A DNA stretch of 64,000 nt from Butyrivibrio sp. AC2005 (lineage in GTDB: Bacteria > Bacillota > Clostridia > Lachnospirales > Lachnospiraceae), in contig NZ_AUJI01000028.1 of NCBI RefSeq assembly GCF_000424145.1, positions 1-64,000 of the forward strand. The letters run 5' to 3'. Below the pieces are notes generated by a model, which worked only from the letters and a program-made list of their open reading frames with translations, searched no databases and was not told the origin of the DNA. Positions 1-7,179 of the stretch are shown in pieces (position 1 is the first letter of the stretch; each line of letters starts with the position of its first letter). Made by a program: the position numbers and the translations under genes.

Positions 1-112
1 GAATCACTTCTACAGATTATAATGTCCTAATTTTCTCCACAACTTTTTTAAACTCATCATATCTAATTTGCTCAGAAAAGGTTTCATACCCTTATTTTTT
101 AATAGTTGAAAC

Positions 113-144
113 AAATAAAGAAAAGCCTTGTCATCAAGGCCTTT
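113..144 (-). terminator. Terminator after hicB
   Basis: Stem 122-130 pairs with 135-144 (one bulged base) around a 4-nt loop. On the minus strand it is followed by a T-rich run, 70 bp after the hicB stop. The rest of 1-214 shows no gene. Confidence 0.6.
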
Positions 145-214
145 CCATTATAAAATCCATCTTTAGTTATCAGTTCTCGAATCGGCGAATTAACAAAAAT
201 ATTGCGTCTTTGGG

Positions 215-562
215 CTAACCTTCTAGGATGTCCAGTTCATCATCAATAGCTCTGGATACAAACTGGTTTATTGTGATTCCTTCATTGGCAGCATATAATG
301 CAATTTTCTTGTGCTGTTCGGGTTTAATACGGACATTGAAGGAGCCTTTAAACTCACGCTCAGGCTCTTTACCAATCTTTTTGCAGTAATCCAGGTAATT
401 ATCTATACAGTCATGCATTGACTGGGAAAGCTCTTTTACCGATTCTCCATGAAAGTTCAGAGAATCATTGATTCCGAGAACATGACCGATAAAAATCTGA
501 TCTTCCTGGTCAAATTCTACCTTTGCATGATATCCGTTGTATTCCATCAGTGAACTTATCAT
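215..562 (-). CDS. hicB: HicB-family antitoxin
   Basis: A 115-residue HicB-type antitoxin. The N-terminal two thirds carry the HicB partial RNase-H-like fold (motif MEYNGYHAKVEF at residues 6-17). The C-terminus (about residues 72-113) looks like a ribbon-helix-helix or Arc-type DNA-binding domain (GSFNVRIKPEQHKKIA). It should bind and neutralise the HicA mRNA interferase and repress its own promoter. The ATG overlaps the hicA stop as ATGA, so translation is coupled; the shorter start at residue 6 is possible but has no better ribosome site. It lies next to the Tn7-like transposition genes and is probably cargo. Confidence 0.85.
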   Translation of the reverse strand: MISSLMEYNGYHAKVEFDQEDQIFIGHVLGINDSLNFHGESVKELSQSMHDCIDNYLDYCKKIGKEPEREFKGSFNVRIKPEQHKKIALYAANEGITINQFVSRAIDDELDILEG

Positions 563-819
563 TCTATCTCACCTACTTCCTTAAGAAATGCTATGACCAT
601 CTTTACATGATACCTGTACAGCTCATTGCCTGGGTGTGGACCGTCAAATTGAAGGATGCGCTTGGTTTCAACATGATAATAGCCTATTCCTGATCCTCTT
701 CCGCCCTCGAACTTTTCGCAGCCACATTGCTTCATAAGTGCGTCCAGTTCTCTTATTGTAAAACTTGTCGGTGCGGGTTTGGACAGTATTTTTTCTAGTA
801 ATTTTGATTTCTTTGGCAC
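559..819 (-). CDS. hicA: HicA-family toxin (mRNA interferase)
   Basis: An 86-residue protein with the dsRNA-binding-like HicA fold, expected to cleave translated mRNA. Starts at GTG 819 with AGAGG upstream. The family's usual catalytic GxH is not in its common place: the segment reads GGRGSGIGYYH, the variant form I associate with HicA proteins that end in a FDGPHP...LYRYHVKMV motif, also present here (residues 58-74). The active histidine may therefore be shifted (YYH or GPH). First gene of the hicAB pair, read from a consensus promoter at 852-880. Family assignment is firm; activity is inferred. Confidence 0.8.
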   Translation of the reverse strand: MPKKSKLLEKILSKPAPTSFTIRELDALMKQCGCEKFEGGRGSGIGYYHVETKRILQFDGPHPGNELYRYHVKMVIAFLKEVGEIE

Positions 820-834
820 AGTAATTCCTCTTGC

Positions 835-880
835 AACTATTTTCTAGTTACAATATAACACTTTAGCCCTACCTCGTCAA
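835..880 (-). promoter_or_regulatory. hicAB promoter and candidate operator
   Basis: Minus-strand -35 TTGACG (875-880) and -10 TATATT (852-857) with a 17-bp spacer, a near-consensus sigma-A promoter. Just downstream, AACTA (835-839) and TAGTT (845-849) form an inverted repeat that could be the HicB operator. The hicA GTG is at 819. Confidence 0.6.
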
Positions 881-897
881 TTCCAACAGAGTAACAG

Positions 898-2238
898 CTA
901 GCATTTCCTTATTTCATACATATCTTCATGTTTCAGATACAATACCTGATATGTCGGGATTATTAGTGTGTTCCATGGATCAGATATATATACTCCGCCT
1001 GTAGACGTTGCTGATTTCTTGAACTGGATCCATAGGTCATCTATCATATCTGACATGATGAAAAGTTTAAGATAAACTTTATCTGCTTCAGATTCGCCAA
1101 TTTCGTAAAAACGTATCCCACCTACACAAGTAACATCTTCCAGAGTATATGACCGTAAATTTCTTTGCATTACAGGCCGGATGTTGTGTCCAAGGCAGGC
1201 TGCGCTGATAGCATCACCGGGCTCTTCGAAGCCCTGCATTATCCATGTGAAGCATATTGCGAGCAGTGTCATATCCGAATCACGGATACTGTCCACGTAA
1301 TGTAAGGTGTTAACATCGTTTTCTGACAGTGAGAAAATGCCCTTGCCTATGATAGACATATATTTTGCGAATAAAAAGCAGTCAACCATATCATAAGAGT
1401 CATACTCTGCAGGCATAATACGGAAGAACTTCTTTATGCGCTCAAATGGGTTATATACTACATTCTGCTGATTAAACCACGTGAAGAAACCCGCTTGAAA
1501 ACAATCATATGTTTCCGGGCGTCGATCAACATACATTTTCGATATTATAGGCGTTTTATCTGCTTCTTTAGAAAGAATAGGTGAATAAAGATAACTTATA
1601 TTTGAAGTGTACACTTTCCCATATTTTTCAAAAGATCTATTGATCACATCTGTATCATAAAAGTCATTTGGATTAGTCCTGCAACAAGGAAGGGGTAATA
1701 AATAAGCATTAAATCCTGTCCCTTTATCATACGGACTGCATCTGATTCCTTCAGCGTGATAAAAATTATGTTCAAAAACAAATCTCCCATCCGTCCCTGT
1801 TCCCGGGTGGAAAGGGCAGGTCTTTACATAATGGAACTGATGGATTATGCTATGATATCCATCTTTCAGGCATTTGGGGCATATTCGCATATGATATGTA
1901 CCAAAATAAGATCTTGCAGTGTTATAATCCATATGCGCAAAGATTTCCATTTTGTCTATATACCACTGGGGCAAAATTTTATTAAGGCACTCGATTGTTT
2001 CTAAACTGTTTCTGCAATGTCCATCCATCTGAAATCCTTCTATATATTTCTTCTCGTTGGTCGCTTCAGCTCCAAGCATTTTGAGCGCATGTTTACTTGA
2101 ACATATGTTGACCCTGCAAAAGTTTGCAAGAATGCTGAATATGGATTCATAAGGTCTCACCCATTTTTTATCCCATCTGTATTTTCTGGAAAAAAGTAAA
2201 TCCTCTTTATTTAGTGTATTCATCATCTGATTCACCAT
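898..2238 (-). CDS. tniQ: TniQ/TnsD-family target-selection protein
   Basis: 446 residues. N-terminal TniQ region (RPYESIFSILANF, residues 28-40) followed by the family zinc finger: C120 and C123 in RICPKC, then C141 and H144 in KTCPFH. TniQ/TnsD proteins recognise the insertion target and recruit TnsC. The length is close to TnsD (about 500) and above short CRISPR-associated TniQ proteins, which favours a protein that binds a fixed attachment site. It overlaps the end of tnsC by 32 bp in another frame, so translation is coupled; ATGs at 2238, 2226 and 2223 are all possible and none has a strong ribosome site. Last of the four transposition genes. Confidence 0.85.
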   Translation of the reverse strand: MVNQMMNTLNKEDLLFSRKYRWDKKWVRPYESIFSILANFCRVNICSSKHALKMLGAEATNEKKYIEGFQMDGHCRNSLETIECLNKILPQWYIDKMEIFAHMDYNTARSYFGTYHMRICPKCLKDGYHSIIHQFHYVKTCPFHPGTGTDGRFVFEHNFYHAEGIRCSPYDKGTGFNAYLLPLPCCRTNPNDFYDTDVINRSFEKYGKVYTSNISYLYSPILSKEADKTPIISKMYVDRRPETYDCFQAGFFTWFNQQNVVYNPFERIKKFFRIMPAEYDSYDMVDCFLFAKYMSIIGKGIFSLSENDVNTLHYVDSIRDSDMTLLAICFTWIMQGFEEPGDAISAACLGHNIRPVMQRNLRSYTLEDVTCVGGIRFYEIGESEADKVYLKLFIMSDMIDDLWIQFKKSATSTGGVYISDPWNTLIIPTYQVLYLKHEDMYEIRKC

Positions 2239-3205
2239 AGCCCGAAAGCGCTACACAACTTTCAAGTTCCTTTCTCGTAGGGAATGCAATTGGACTGCTT
2301 CCCAGTTTTCCATGCTTATTGAGGCAGATCACCAGTGAATCTATGAAATATTTCATGGGAATATCTTCTGCCGCAATCCTCTTTTGGATCCTTACACTCT
2401 GAAATGCTTCCCAGAAGTCATTGCTGATATCAAAAAAGGTCTTACCATCTGCGTAAGGAAAATAAAAATCCACAAGTCCATCCGATAATATTTCATAGTC
2501 TGTAATGCAAACATGAAGTTTATCTACCGAAGCCATGCAGAACTGGAGCTCTTTGGGATCCTGTATACCAAAGAACTGGCTTTCATTGATCATGAAACGT
2601 CCAACTATCTGATCTTTGCCCTGAAGTTTAAAGGAATGCTTAAGATCCTTAAGTTCCCTTGTCCCGTACATGAACACAGATAACTGGATATCTTTTCCGC
2701 TAAGATTGTTATATAAATCCATAAGCCAGTAAAAATCCTTTTCCCTTAGTTTCCAGGCTTCATCAATGAACATGACTGCTTTCTTAAAGGGGGTCTCGTG
2801 AGCACGTAATATAAGCTCATTAAGAACTCGTTCTTTTAGTATTAGTGCGGTACTGTATCTGGGACATTCATAGCCCATAGCCATAAGTATCGAGGCATAG
2901 AAGTTTCTCTCAGTTTCGGGGTGATCAGTCACATTCCATATAATGACCATTTCACGGCTCCCATATTGATTTCTTATGGATTCAGCTACATAGTTCATGC
3001 ACACCGTCTTGCCTATCCTGGCTCTTCCATAAGTAATACTCCCACAAGCTCCTATGCCGAGCCATGAATTGATTCTCCGTTCTTCATCAAGGATGCTCTT
3101 AGTCGGAAATACAAGTTTACGGGAAGTAAGATAGCGGATAGTCATCTGTGATATGAACTGTTCTGATATATTATTAGCTGATACAGCTTCTTTTGCAGAA
3201 TACAC
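2207..3205 (-). CDS. tnsC: TnsC/TniB-like AAA+ ATPase regulator of transposition
   Basis: 332-residue AAA+ ATPase. Walker A GRARIGKT at residues 60-67, Walker B VMFIDE at 144-149. By analogy with Tn7, it forms ATP-dependent filaments on DNA, is recruited by the TniQ protein and activates TnsB; TnsA binds its C-terminal region. Starts at GTG 3205 (GGAGGG 8 nt upstream), 3 bp after the tnsB stop. It is shorter than Tn7 TnsC (about 555 residues) and nearer in size to TniB, so N- and C-terminal interaction arms may be reduced. Operon tnsA-tnsB-tnsC-tniQ. Confidence 0.85.
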   Translation of the reverse strand: MYSAKEAVSANNISEQFISQMTIRYLTSRKLVFPTKSILDEERRINSWLGIGACGSITYGRARIGKTVCMNYVAESIRNQYGSREMVIIWNVTDHPETERNFYASILMAMGYECPRYSTALILKERVLNELILRAHETPFKKAVMFIDEAWKLREKDFYWLMDLYNNLSGKDIQLSVFMYGTRELKDLKHSFKLQGKDQIVGRFMINESQFFGIQDPKELQFCMASVDKLHVCITDYEILSDGLVDFYFPYADGKTFFDISNDFWEAFQSVRIQKRIAAEDIPMKYFIDSLVICLNKHGKLGSSPIAFPTRKELESCVALSGYGESDDEYTK

Positions 3206-3208
3206 GCA

Positions 3209-5146
3209 TTAACCCTCCTTTCTGTTTTGGAACATCAACGTATAAAGGTCTTCCGGTGAAAGACCTTTAATATCTTCATATCTTAGTACAGCCCCAGTTT
3301 CCTGTTTTTTACGTACAGTCTCCAGGTTAAATGTATTATCACTTTGCTGTTCTGCTGCTATGCCCTTGCTAATCTCACGTCTGACTATATCTGCCCTGGT
3401 AGCGTTTCTCCGGCTTTTCTTTCCTTTGACATCAAGGCTTGATATATATGCATCTATCGGTGTATCAAATATTAGTTTTGATCTCCCACGCTCTCTGGCA
3501 AGCTTCAGGGCATTCTTTCTCGTCCTGACGGAATGTGATTTTGTACCGAATTCCCCACTTGCCTTAAGCGTGTCTATATATCTGCCATCCTGATCATATG
3601 CCTCAATACTGGAAATATCCCTGGGGTCATAAAGGATGGTCAGTGACTGTCCAAGGTAGTGTTCAGTGGCAGAGAGTATCTTGCTACGATACTCAGTACC
3701 CATAAACTGAATATATGCGTGTTTGCCATGTGCTGCCCTACCTCTGACAGTGCGTTTGTCCATCCTCATGTTCAGACGTTCTATGACTGATATGATCATA
3801 TCTTCGTCAGCCACATATGGGTAAAGCCCTGCTTGAAACAGTTTGCAGCTCATGCACTCTAAGGGTGAAAGTCCATCTACCCCTTTATGGGGTGTGTTAT
3901 TATACTCAGCTATGAGAACATCTATCAGTTCAGTCATCTGTTCATATGTGACATCATATTTTATTGCATTTTTTTCAGGGTTTTTTCTGACAGGATCTTT
4001 GGTATCTGACCCGGTTGTTGATGGCAGCATATGGAATCCTCTGGACTCTAGCGTTCCGAAAAATCTTTCAACAATTCCTCTTGTTTCGGGAGTTGCAACA
4101 GATCCATAGTTAACGCAGCAGCCAAGCTCATCTACAAGTTTTCCTACCGTGTATGCTGACAGATGCGATTTTGCATTATCCAGCATTATTGAATCAAAGA
4201 CTGCATATTTGAAATCAGAAAACGCGGTTGAATAGAAACCGCCATTAGATGGATACTGAAGTCCTTCGATGGTCAGATCCAGCAGAGTTTTCGGTATGAT
4301 GGCATTTTTAATAGCATCCATGACATCATACTGGTCGTAATTAAATTCCTGAGAAAGGGAATATCCAAGGATACATCTTGTTGCTATATCTATCACGGCT
4401 ATTAACCACGCCCTTGTAGCAACAACCTTGCTAACAGTGCCGTCTGTATTGGGTACATCAATTACATATTCGATATCTATGATGTGGCCGTCAATCTGTA
4501 CTGTAGCAAAAGGAGCCACCGGATTGACTGTAAGCCTGTGCCCAATCCCTGTAGACGCAAGCTTCTGGGCAGTATTTTTATCAAATCTTCTGGCATTTAA
4601 AGAAATGTTATCAGCTTCAAGTTTATGGACGTAGGCACACATGCTGACATATCCACGGTTTTCTGTAGTAAATGGGTACTGCCACTCTGTGATGCCAAGA
4701 TTGCGGCATTCTTTAAGAAATAACCTGTGAAGTGATGTTATGTTCATGTTCCTGACAAGCGTATATTTCCTGTCACCAAAATAACACCCTACTATGAACT
4801 CTTTCAATTGAGGATACTTCTCCAGAAGCTGATCAAACTCTCTGCCATGTCCTGATCTCGTTTCTCTAAAGGGTTTACTTCCTGTTAAAAGACCGTGATA
4901 TCCAAGAATATTCCCTGTATCATTTGAAGAAAGACATCTTTCTATCAGCGATACCATTCTCGAACCGGGGATACCTGTCATTTCAGTAATCTTTTTTACA
5001 GATTCGCCATCTATGTACATATCTACAGCCTGCTTATTTAGCATATACCTACTTCTTTTAGATTCAGGGACAGTACTGATAAGCGGTTCAGTCCACATGC
5101 TCCTTGCCTGGCGGAGTTCTTCGATATTATATTTTTTATTAGCCAA
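3209..5146 (-). CDS. tnsB: TnsB-like DDE transposase (rve integrase family)
   Basis: 645 residues of the TnsB/TniA/MuA integrase superfamily. DDE triad readable as D219 (VQIDG), D323 (IMLDNAKSH) and E360 (RGIVERFFG), with the usual DD(36)E spacing, so strand-transfer activity looks intact. N-terminal helix-turn-helix DNA-binding segments are about residues 36-72; a C-terminal Mu-like beta-barrel region follows near 430-520. Starts at TTG 5146 with GGAGGTGATC upstream and overlaps the tnsA stop by 8 bp. It should bind the 30-bp-spaced repeats at 5878-5949 and join the 3' ends to the target. Confidence 0.9.
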   Translation of the reverse strand: MANKKYNIEELRQARSMWTEPLISTVPESKRSRYMLNKQAVDMYIDGESVKKITEMTGIPGSRMVSLIERCLSSNDTGNILGYHGLLTGSKPFRETRSGHGREFDQLLEKYPQLKEFIVGCYFGDRKYTLVRNMNITSLHRLFLKECRNLGITEWQYPFTTENRGYVSMCAYVHKLEADNISLNARRFDKNTAQKLASTGIGHRLTVNPVAPFATVQIDGHIIDIEYVIDVPNTDGTVSKVVATRAWLIAVIDIATRCILGYSLSQEFNYDQYDVMDAIKNAIIPKTLLDLTIEGLQYPSNGGFYSTAFSDFKYAVFDSIMLDNAKSHLSAYTVGKLVDELGCCVNYGSVATPETRGIVERFFGTLESRGFHMLPSTTGSDTKDPVRKNPEKNAIKYDVTYEQMTELIDVLIAEYNNTPHKGVDGLSPLECMSCKLFQAGLYPYVADEDMIISVIERLNMRMDKRTVRGRAAHGKHAYIQFMGTEYRSKILSATEHYLGQSLTILYDPRDISSIEAYDQDGRYIDTLKASGEFGTKSHSVRTRKNALKLARERGRSKLIFDTPIDAYISSLDVKGKKSRRNATRADIVRREISKGIAAEQQSDNTFNLETVRKKQETGAVLRYEDIKGLSPEDLYTLMFQNRKEG

Positions 5147-5795
5147 TGGAGATCACCTCCGTATCTGCAGAGATGCAGTCTGTATTCATATTGCTCAGTG
5201 TGACCAATCCTCTATAGTACAGATCTGAAATATAATCCAGCGCTCTGTACTTTTCTAGGCGCCCCATCTTTTCAAGTTCACCGATACATATATGCCTTTT
5301 TGCCTGGATAAAACTTAGGAAGATCCTGTCTGCATTTAATCCACAAGCTGTGAATCTTCTGGCCCTGGCTGCAAGAAGCGATATATTTCGGATATAGAAA
5401 GGTCCTATTTCAATATTCTTTTCGTTTCGGAATACAAAATTGACATCATTCTGTAAGCACCACGCCGACTGGCAGGCAACCTTCACATGATCCTTACTAT
5501 CATCAGAACTGCAAAGATATGCAACACCTTGATATTCTTCTGTTCCGTCTTTATATTTTACCCATGCATTGAACAGAACCTTTGACTCCTTCCCTCCTAT
5601 ATAGACAGTAGTTTCCAAAGGATATTCACAGTACCACTCCACATCAGGATTCATCTCAAGAGTAAGAATATTCTCATATTCAAGGTTAGAAAATACTGCT
5701 ACTCTTCTCCGAAGTTTTCTGCTGTGAAATACCCAATAGTTACTGCCATAGCTTGAACTTCTCAGCCTGAAAATAGGTTCCTCGTATCGATACAT
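5139..5795 (-). CDS. tnsA: TnsA-like endonuclease, probably catalytically inactive
   Basis: 218 residues, first gene of the operon, start ATG 5795 with AGGAGGTG. The opening matches TnsA: SNLEYENILTLE (residues 36-47, catalytic Glu at E39), then a beta-strand region. Where the family has an Asp in a PDF/fDf-type strand, this protein reads LFNAWVKYKDG, giving N76; where it has QVK/EVK, it reads YQGVAY, giving A92. By eye, the Asp and Lys matching Tn7 TnsA D114 and K132 are both gone, while the C-terminal, TnsC-contacting part remains. TnsA cuts the 5' (non-transferred) strands; without that cut a TnsB system gives cointegrates. The alignment is manual, so identity is likelier than the loss of activity. 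Confidence 0.7.
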   Translation of the reverse strand: MYRYEEPIFRLRSSSYGSNYWVFHSRKLRRRVAVFSNLEYENILTLEMNPDVEWYCEYPLETTVYIGGKESKVLFNAWVKYKDGTEEYQGVAYLCSSDDSKDHVKVACQSAWCLQNDVNFVFRNEKNIEIGPFYIRNISLLAARARRFTACGLNADRIFLSFIQAKRHICIGELEKMGRLEKYRALDYISDLYYRGLVTLSNMNTDCISADTEVISIG

Positions 5796-5835
5796 TTTTA
5801 GTGCACCTCCTATCGATAAAATTAAGTTTATATAA

Positions 5836-5860
5836 CGATAATATTATCGGCATAATTATA
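5836..5860 (-). promoter_or_regulatory. Candidate tns operon promoter region with palindrome
   Basis: A perfect 14-bp palindrome CGATAATATTATCG (5836-5849) lies 41 bp before the tnsA start, and a minus-strand TATAAT sits at 5855-5860. No good -35 is visible; the first TnsB-type repeat (5878-5889) covers that position. TnsB could therefore repress its own operon, as in Tn7. Confidence 0.45.
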
Positions 5861-5877
5861 TCCTTGGCACTCATATT

Positions 5878-5949
5878 CGGCTTTTTACACTTTTATCTAT
5901 AAAATTACGGCTTTTTACAAAAATAGCTTAAATGGTACGGCTTTTTACG
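5878..5949. repeat. Three TnsB-type binding sites at 30-bp period
   Basis: CGGCTTTTTACA at 5878-5889 and 5908-5919, and CGGCTTTTTACG at 5938-5949. Starts are exactly 30 bp apart, in direct orientation; copies 2 and 3 are also preceded by TA. The spacer bases are unrelated. Position, number and orientation fit TnsB-binding sites at the end of a Tn7-like element (minus-strand reading TGTAAAAAGCCG). Confidence 0.7.
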
Positions 5950-5968
5950 ATTTTTAGCTTTAAAAATT

Positions 5969-6062
5969 TAACCTAAATGGAGAGTAATGTAAAATGTGAA
6001 AAAAAAGAAAGCCCATGGTTGTGAGCTTTCTCGTATATGTATATTTTACTGTTTTAGGTTAA
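5969..6062 (-). terminator. Terminator inside an inverted repeat near the transposon end
   Basis: TTAACCTAAA (5969-5978) and TTTAGGTTAA (6053-6062) form a 10-bp perfect inverted repeat. Between them AGAAAGC (6006-6012) pairs with GCTTTCT (6025-6031), and on the minus strand this hairpin runs into eight T (5999-6006). It should stop outside transcription from entering the tns operon. Confidence 0.55.
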
Positions 6063-6146
6063 TCTGACATTTGCACGCCATTACAAAAACGGACATCCGA
6101 CAGCATTTAATCAGATATACACTATGGTTTACAGAGGTGGATGATT

Positions 6147-7175
6147 ATGAGCCACGAATACAGAGATCAGCTTGATATAAAGAACAATGAGAAAATAAAT
6201 GAGCTTTTAAATGAAATGCCGGAATTTGTTGAATATTTCTATGACCATATGGTAGCCAAAGGACGTTCAACAAACACAATTCTTGGTTATATGTATGAAA
6301 TTAACGTTTTCCTTAGATTTGTACAGGTAATTGCAAAAAAGGATTCGGTAAAACACATTGAGGTAGCCGATCTTGAGAAATTACGTCAGAATAACATCGA
6401 ATCCTACATTGCAAAATCCGAAAACGGCAAGGAACTGTCAAATAATGCAAAATGCAGGAAGCTTTCTGTATTAAAGACGCTGTATACATATTATATTGGC
6501 AATGAAATGATAACTAAAAATCCGACAGCTCTGACAGAAGGCCCAAAGATTAAAGCACATGATGTAATAAAGCTTTCAGATTCTCAGGTATCGGCGCTTT
6601 TAAACGCTATCAAAAGTCAGGATAAAATGTCTGAGCATGCAGTTAAATACAATGAGCGCATGGTTTCAAGAGATCTGGCAATAATGATGACACTCCTTGG
6701 AACCGGCATGCGTATTTCAGAGCTTGTCGGGCTCAACATTTCCGATATCGACAAAACTGACGAAAAAAAGCGTTATCTGCGTATTGTCAGAAAAGGCGGC
6801 GACGAGGATAAAGTACGTGTTATAGCCCCCGTTTACAATGCAATAACTGAATATCTGATAGAATCAAGACCTCAATTGGTGAGTTCTTCAAGGGAAAATG
6901 CGCTTTTTATCTCAACCAGAGGAACCCGTATGTCCGTAAACGCCATACAGAAAATGCTTGAAAAATACTGCGAAAAAGCAGGGCTTCCCGACAACATTTC
7001 ACCTCATAAGATGCGTGCAACCTTCGCAACAAAGGTATACGCAGAAACCAAGGATATCTATGCAATCAAGGATGCCCTTCATCACAGTACCATCGATACT
7101 TCCAAACACTACATATCAGATAAGGAAGCAAGGATTGATGCAGCCGCAGAGGCGGCAGGATCATTTTTTGAATAA
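6147..7175 (+). CDS. Tyrosine recombinase (XerC/XerD-type integrase)
   Basis: 342 residues. N-terminal SAM-like core-binding domain (about residues 20-120) and C-terminal catalytic domain with R189 (GTGMRISEL), H287 and R290 (PHKMR), H313 (LHHST) and nucleophile Y322 (KHYI), so the active site is complete. ATG 6147 is preferred over ATG 6141 because AGAGGTGG (6133-6140) touches the earlier codon but stands 6 bp from the later one. It could be a chromosomal Xer paralogue or the integrase of another element. It begins about 75 bp beyond the presumed end of the Tn7-like element, so it is also the nearest candidate for the insertion target neighbourhood. Its stop is 4 bp from the next, convergent gene. 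Confidence 0.85.
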   Translation: MSHEYRDQLDIKNNEKINELLNEMPEFVEYFYDHMVAKGRSTNTILGYMYEINVFLRFVQVIAKKDSVKHIEVADLEKLRQNNIESYIAKSENGKELSNNAKCRKLSVLKTLYTYYIGNEMITKNPTALTEGPKIKAHDVIKLSDSQVSALLNAIKSQDKMSEHAVKYNERMVSRDLAIMMTLLGTGMRISELVGLNISDIDKTDEKKRYLRIVRKGGDEDKVRVIAPVYNAITEYLIESRPQLVSSSRENALFISTRGTRMSVNAIQKMLEKYCEKAGLPDNISPHKMRATFATKVYAETKDIYAIKDALHHSTIDTSKHYISDKEARIDAAAEAAGSFFE

Positions 7176-7179
7176 TTGG

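Larger units (their letters stand above)
1..6072 (-). mobile_element. Tn7-like transposon, tnsA-proximal part with one end; other end outside window
   Basis: Seen: a minus-strand operon in the classic Tn7 order (TnsA-like nuclease, DDE transposase, AAA+ ATPase, TniQ/TnsD zinc-finger protein), then a HicAB pair. The non-coding stretch before tnsA holds three directly repeated 12-mers at a 30-bp period, as expected of TnsB-binding sites at a Tn7-type end. In Tn7 the tnsA side is the right end. The exact terminus is not certain: read from the right, a 5'-TGT lies at 6067-6069 beyond an inverted repeat, but the outermost clear repeat ends near 5949. No copy of the 12-mer was seen in bases 1-214, so the other end is probably beyond the window and the start of the window is cargo. 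No CRISPR array or cas gene was seen. Confidence 0.75.

Noticed and set aside
5878..5949. Short CRISPR-like array beside Tn7-like genes
   Set aside because: Repeats are only 12 bp with 18-bp spacing, and no cas genes are present; TnsB-type sites explain them better.
6147..7175. Tyrosine recombinase as part of the Tn7-like machinery
   Set aside because: It lies outside the presumed transposon end, reads the other way and has no known role in Tn7-type transposition; it is more likely chromosomal or from another element.
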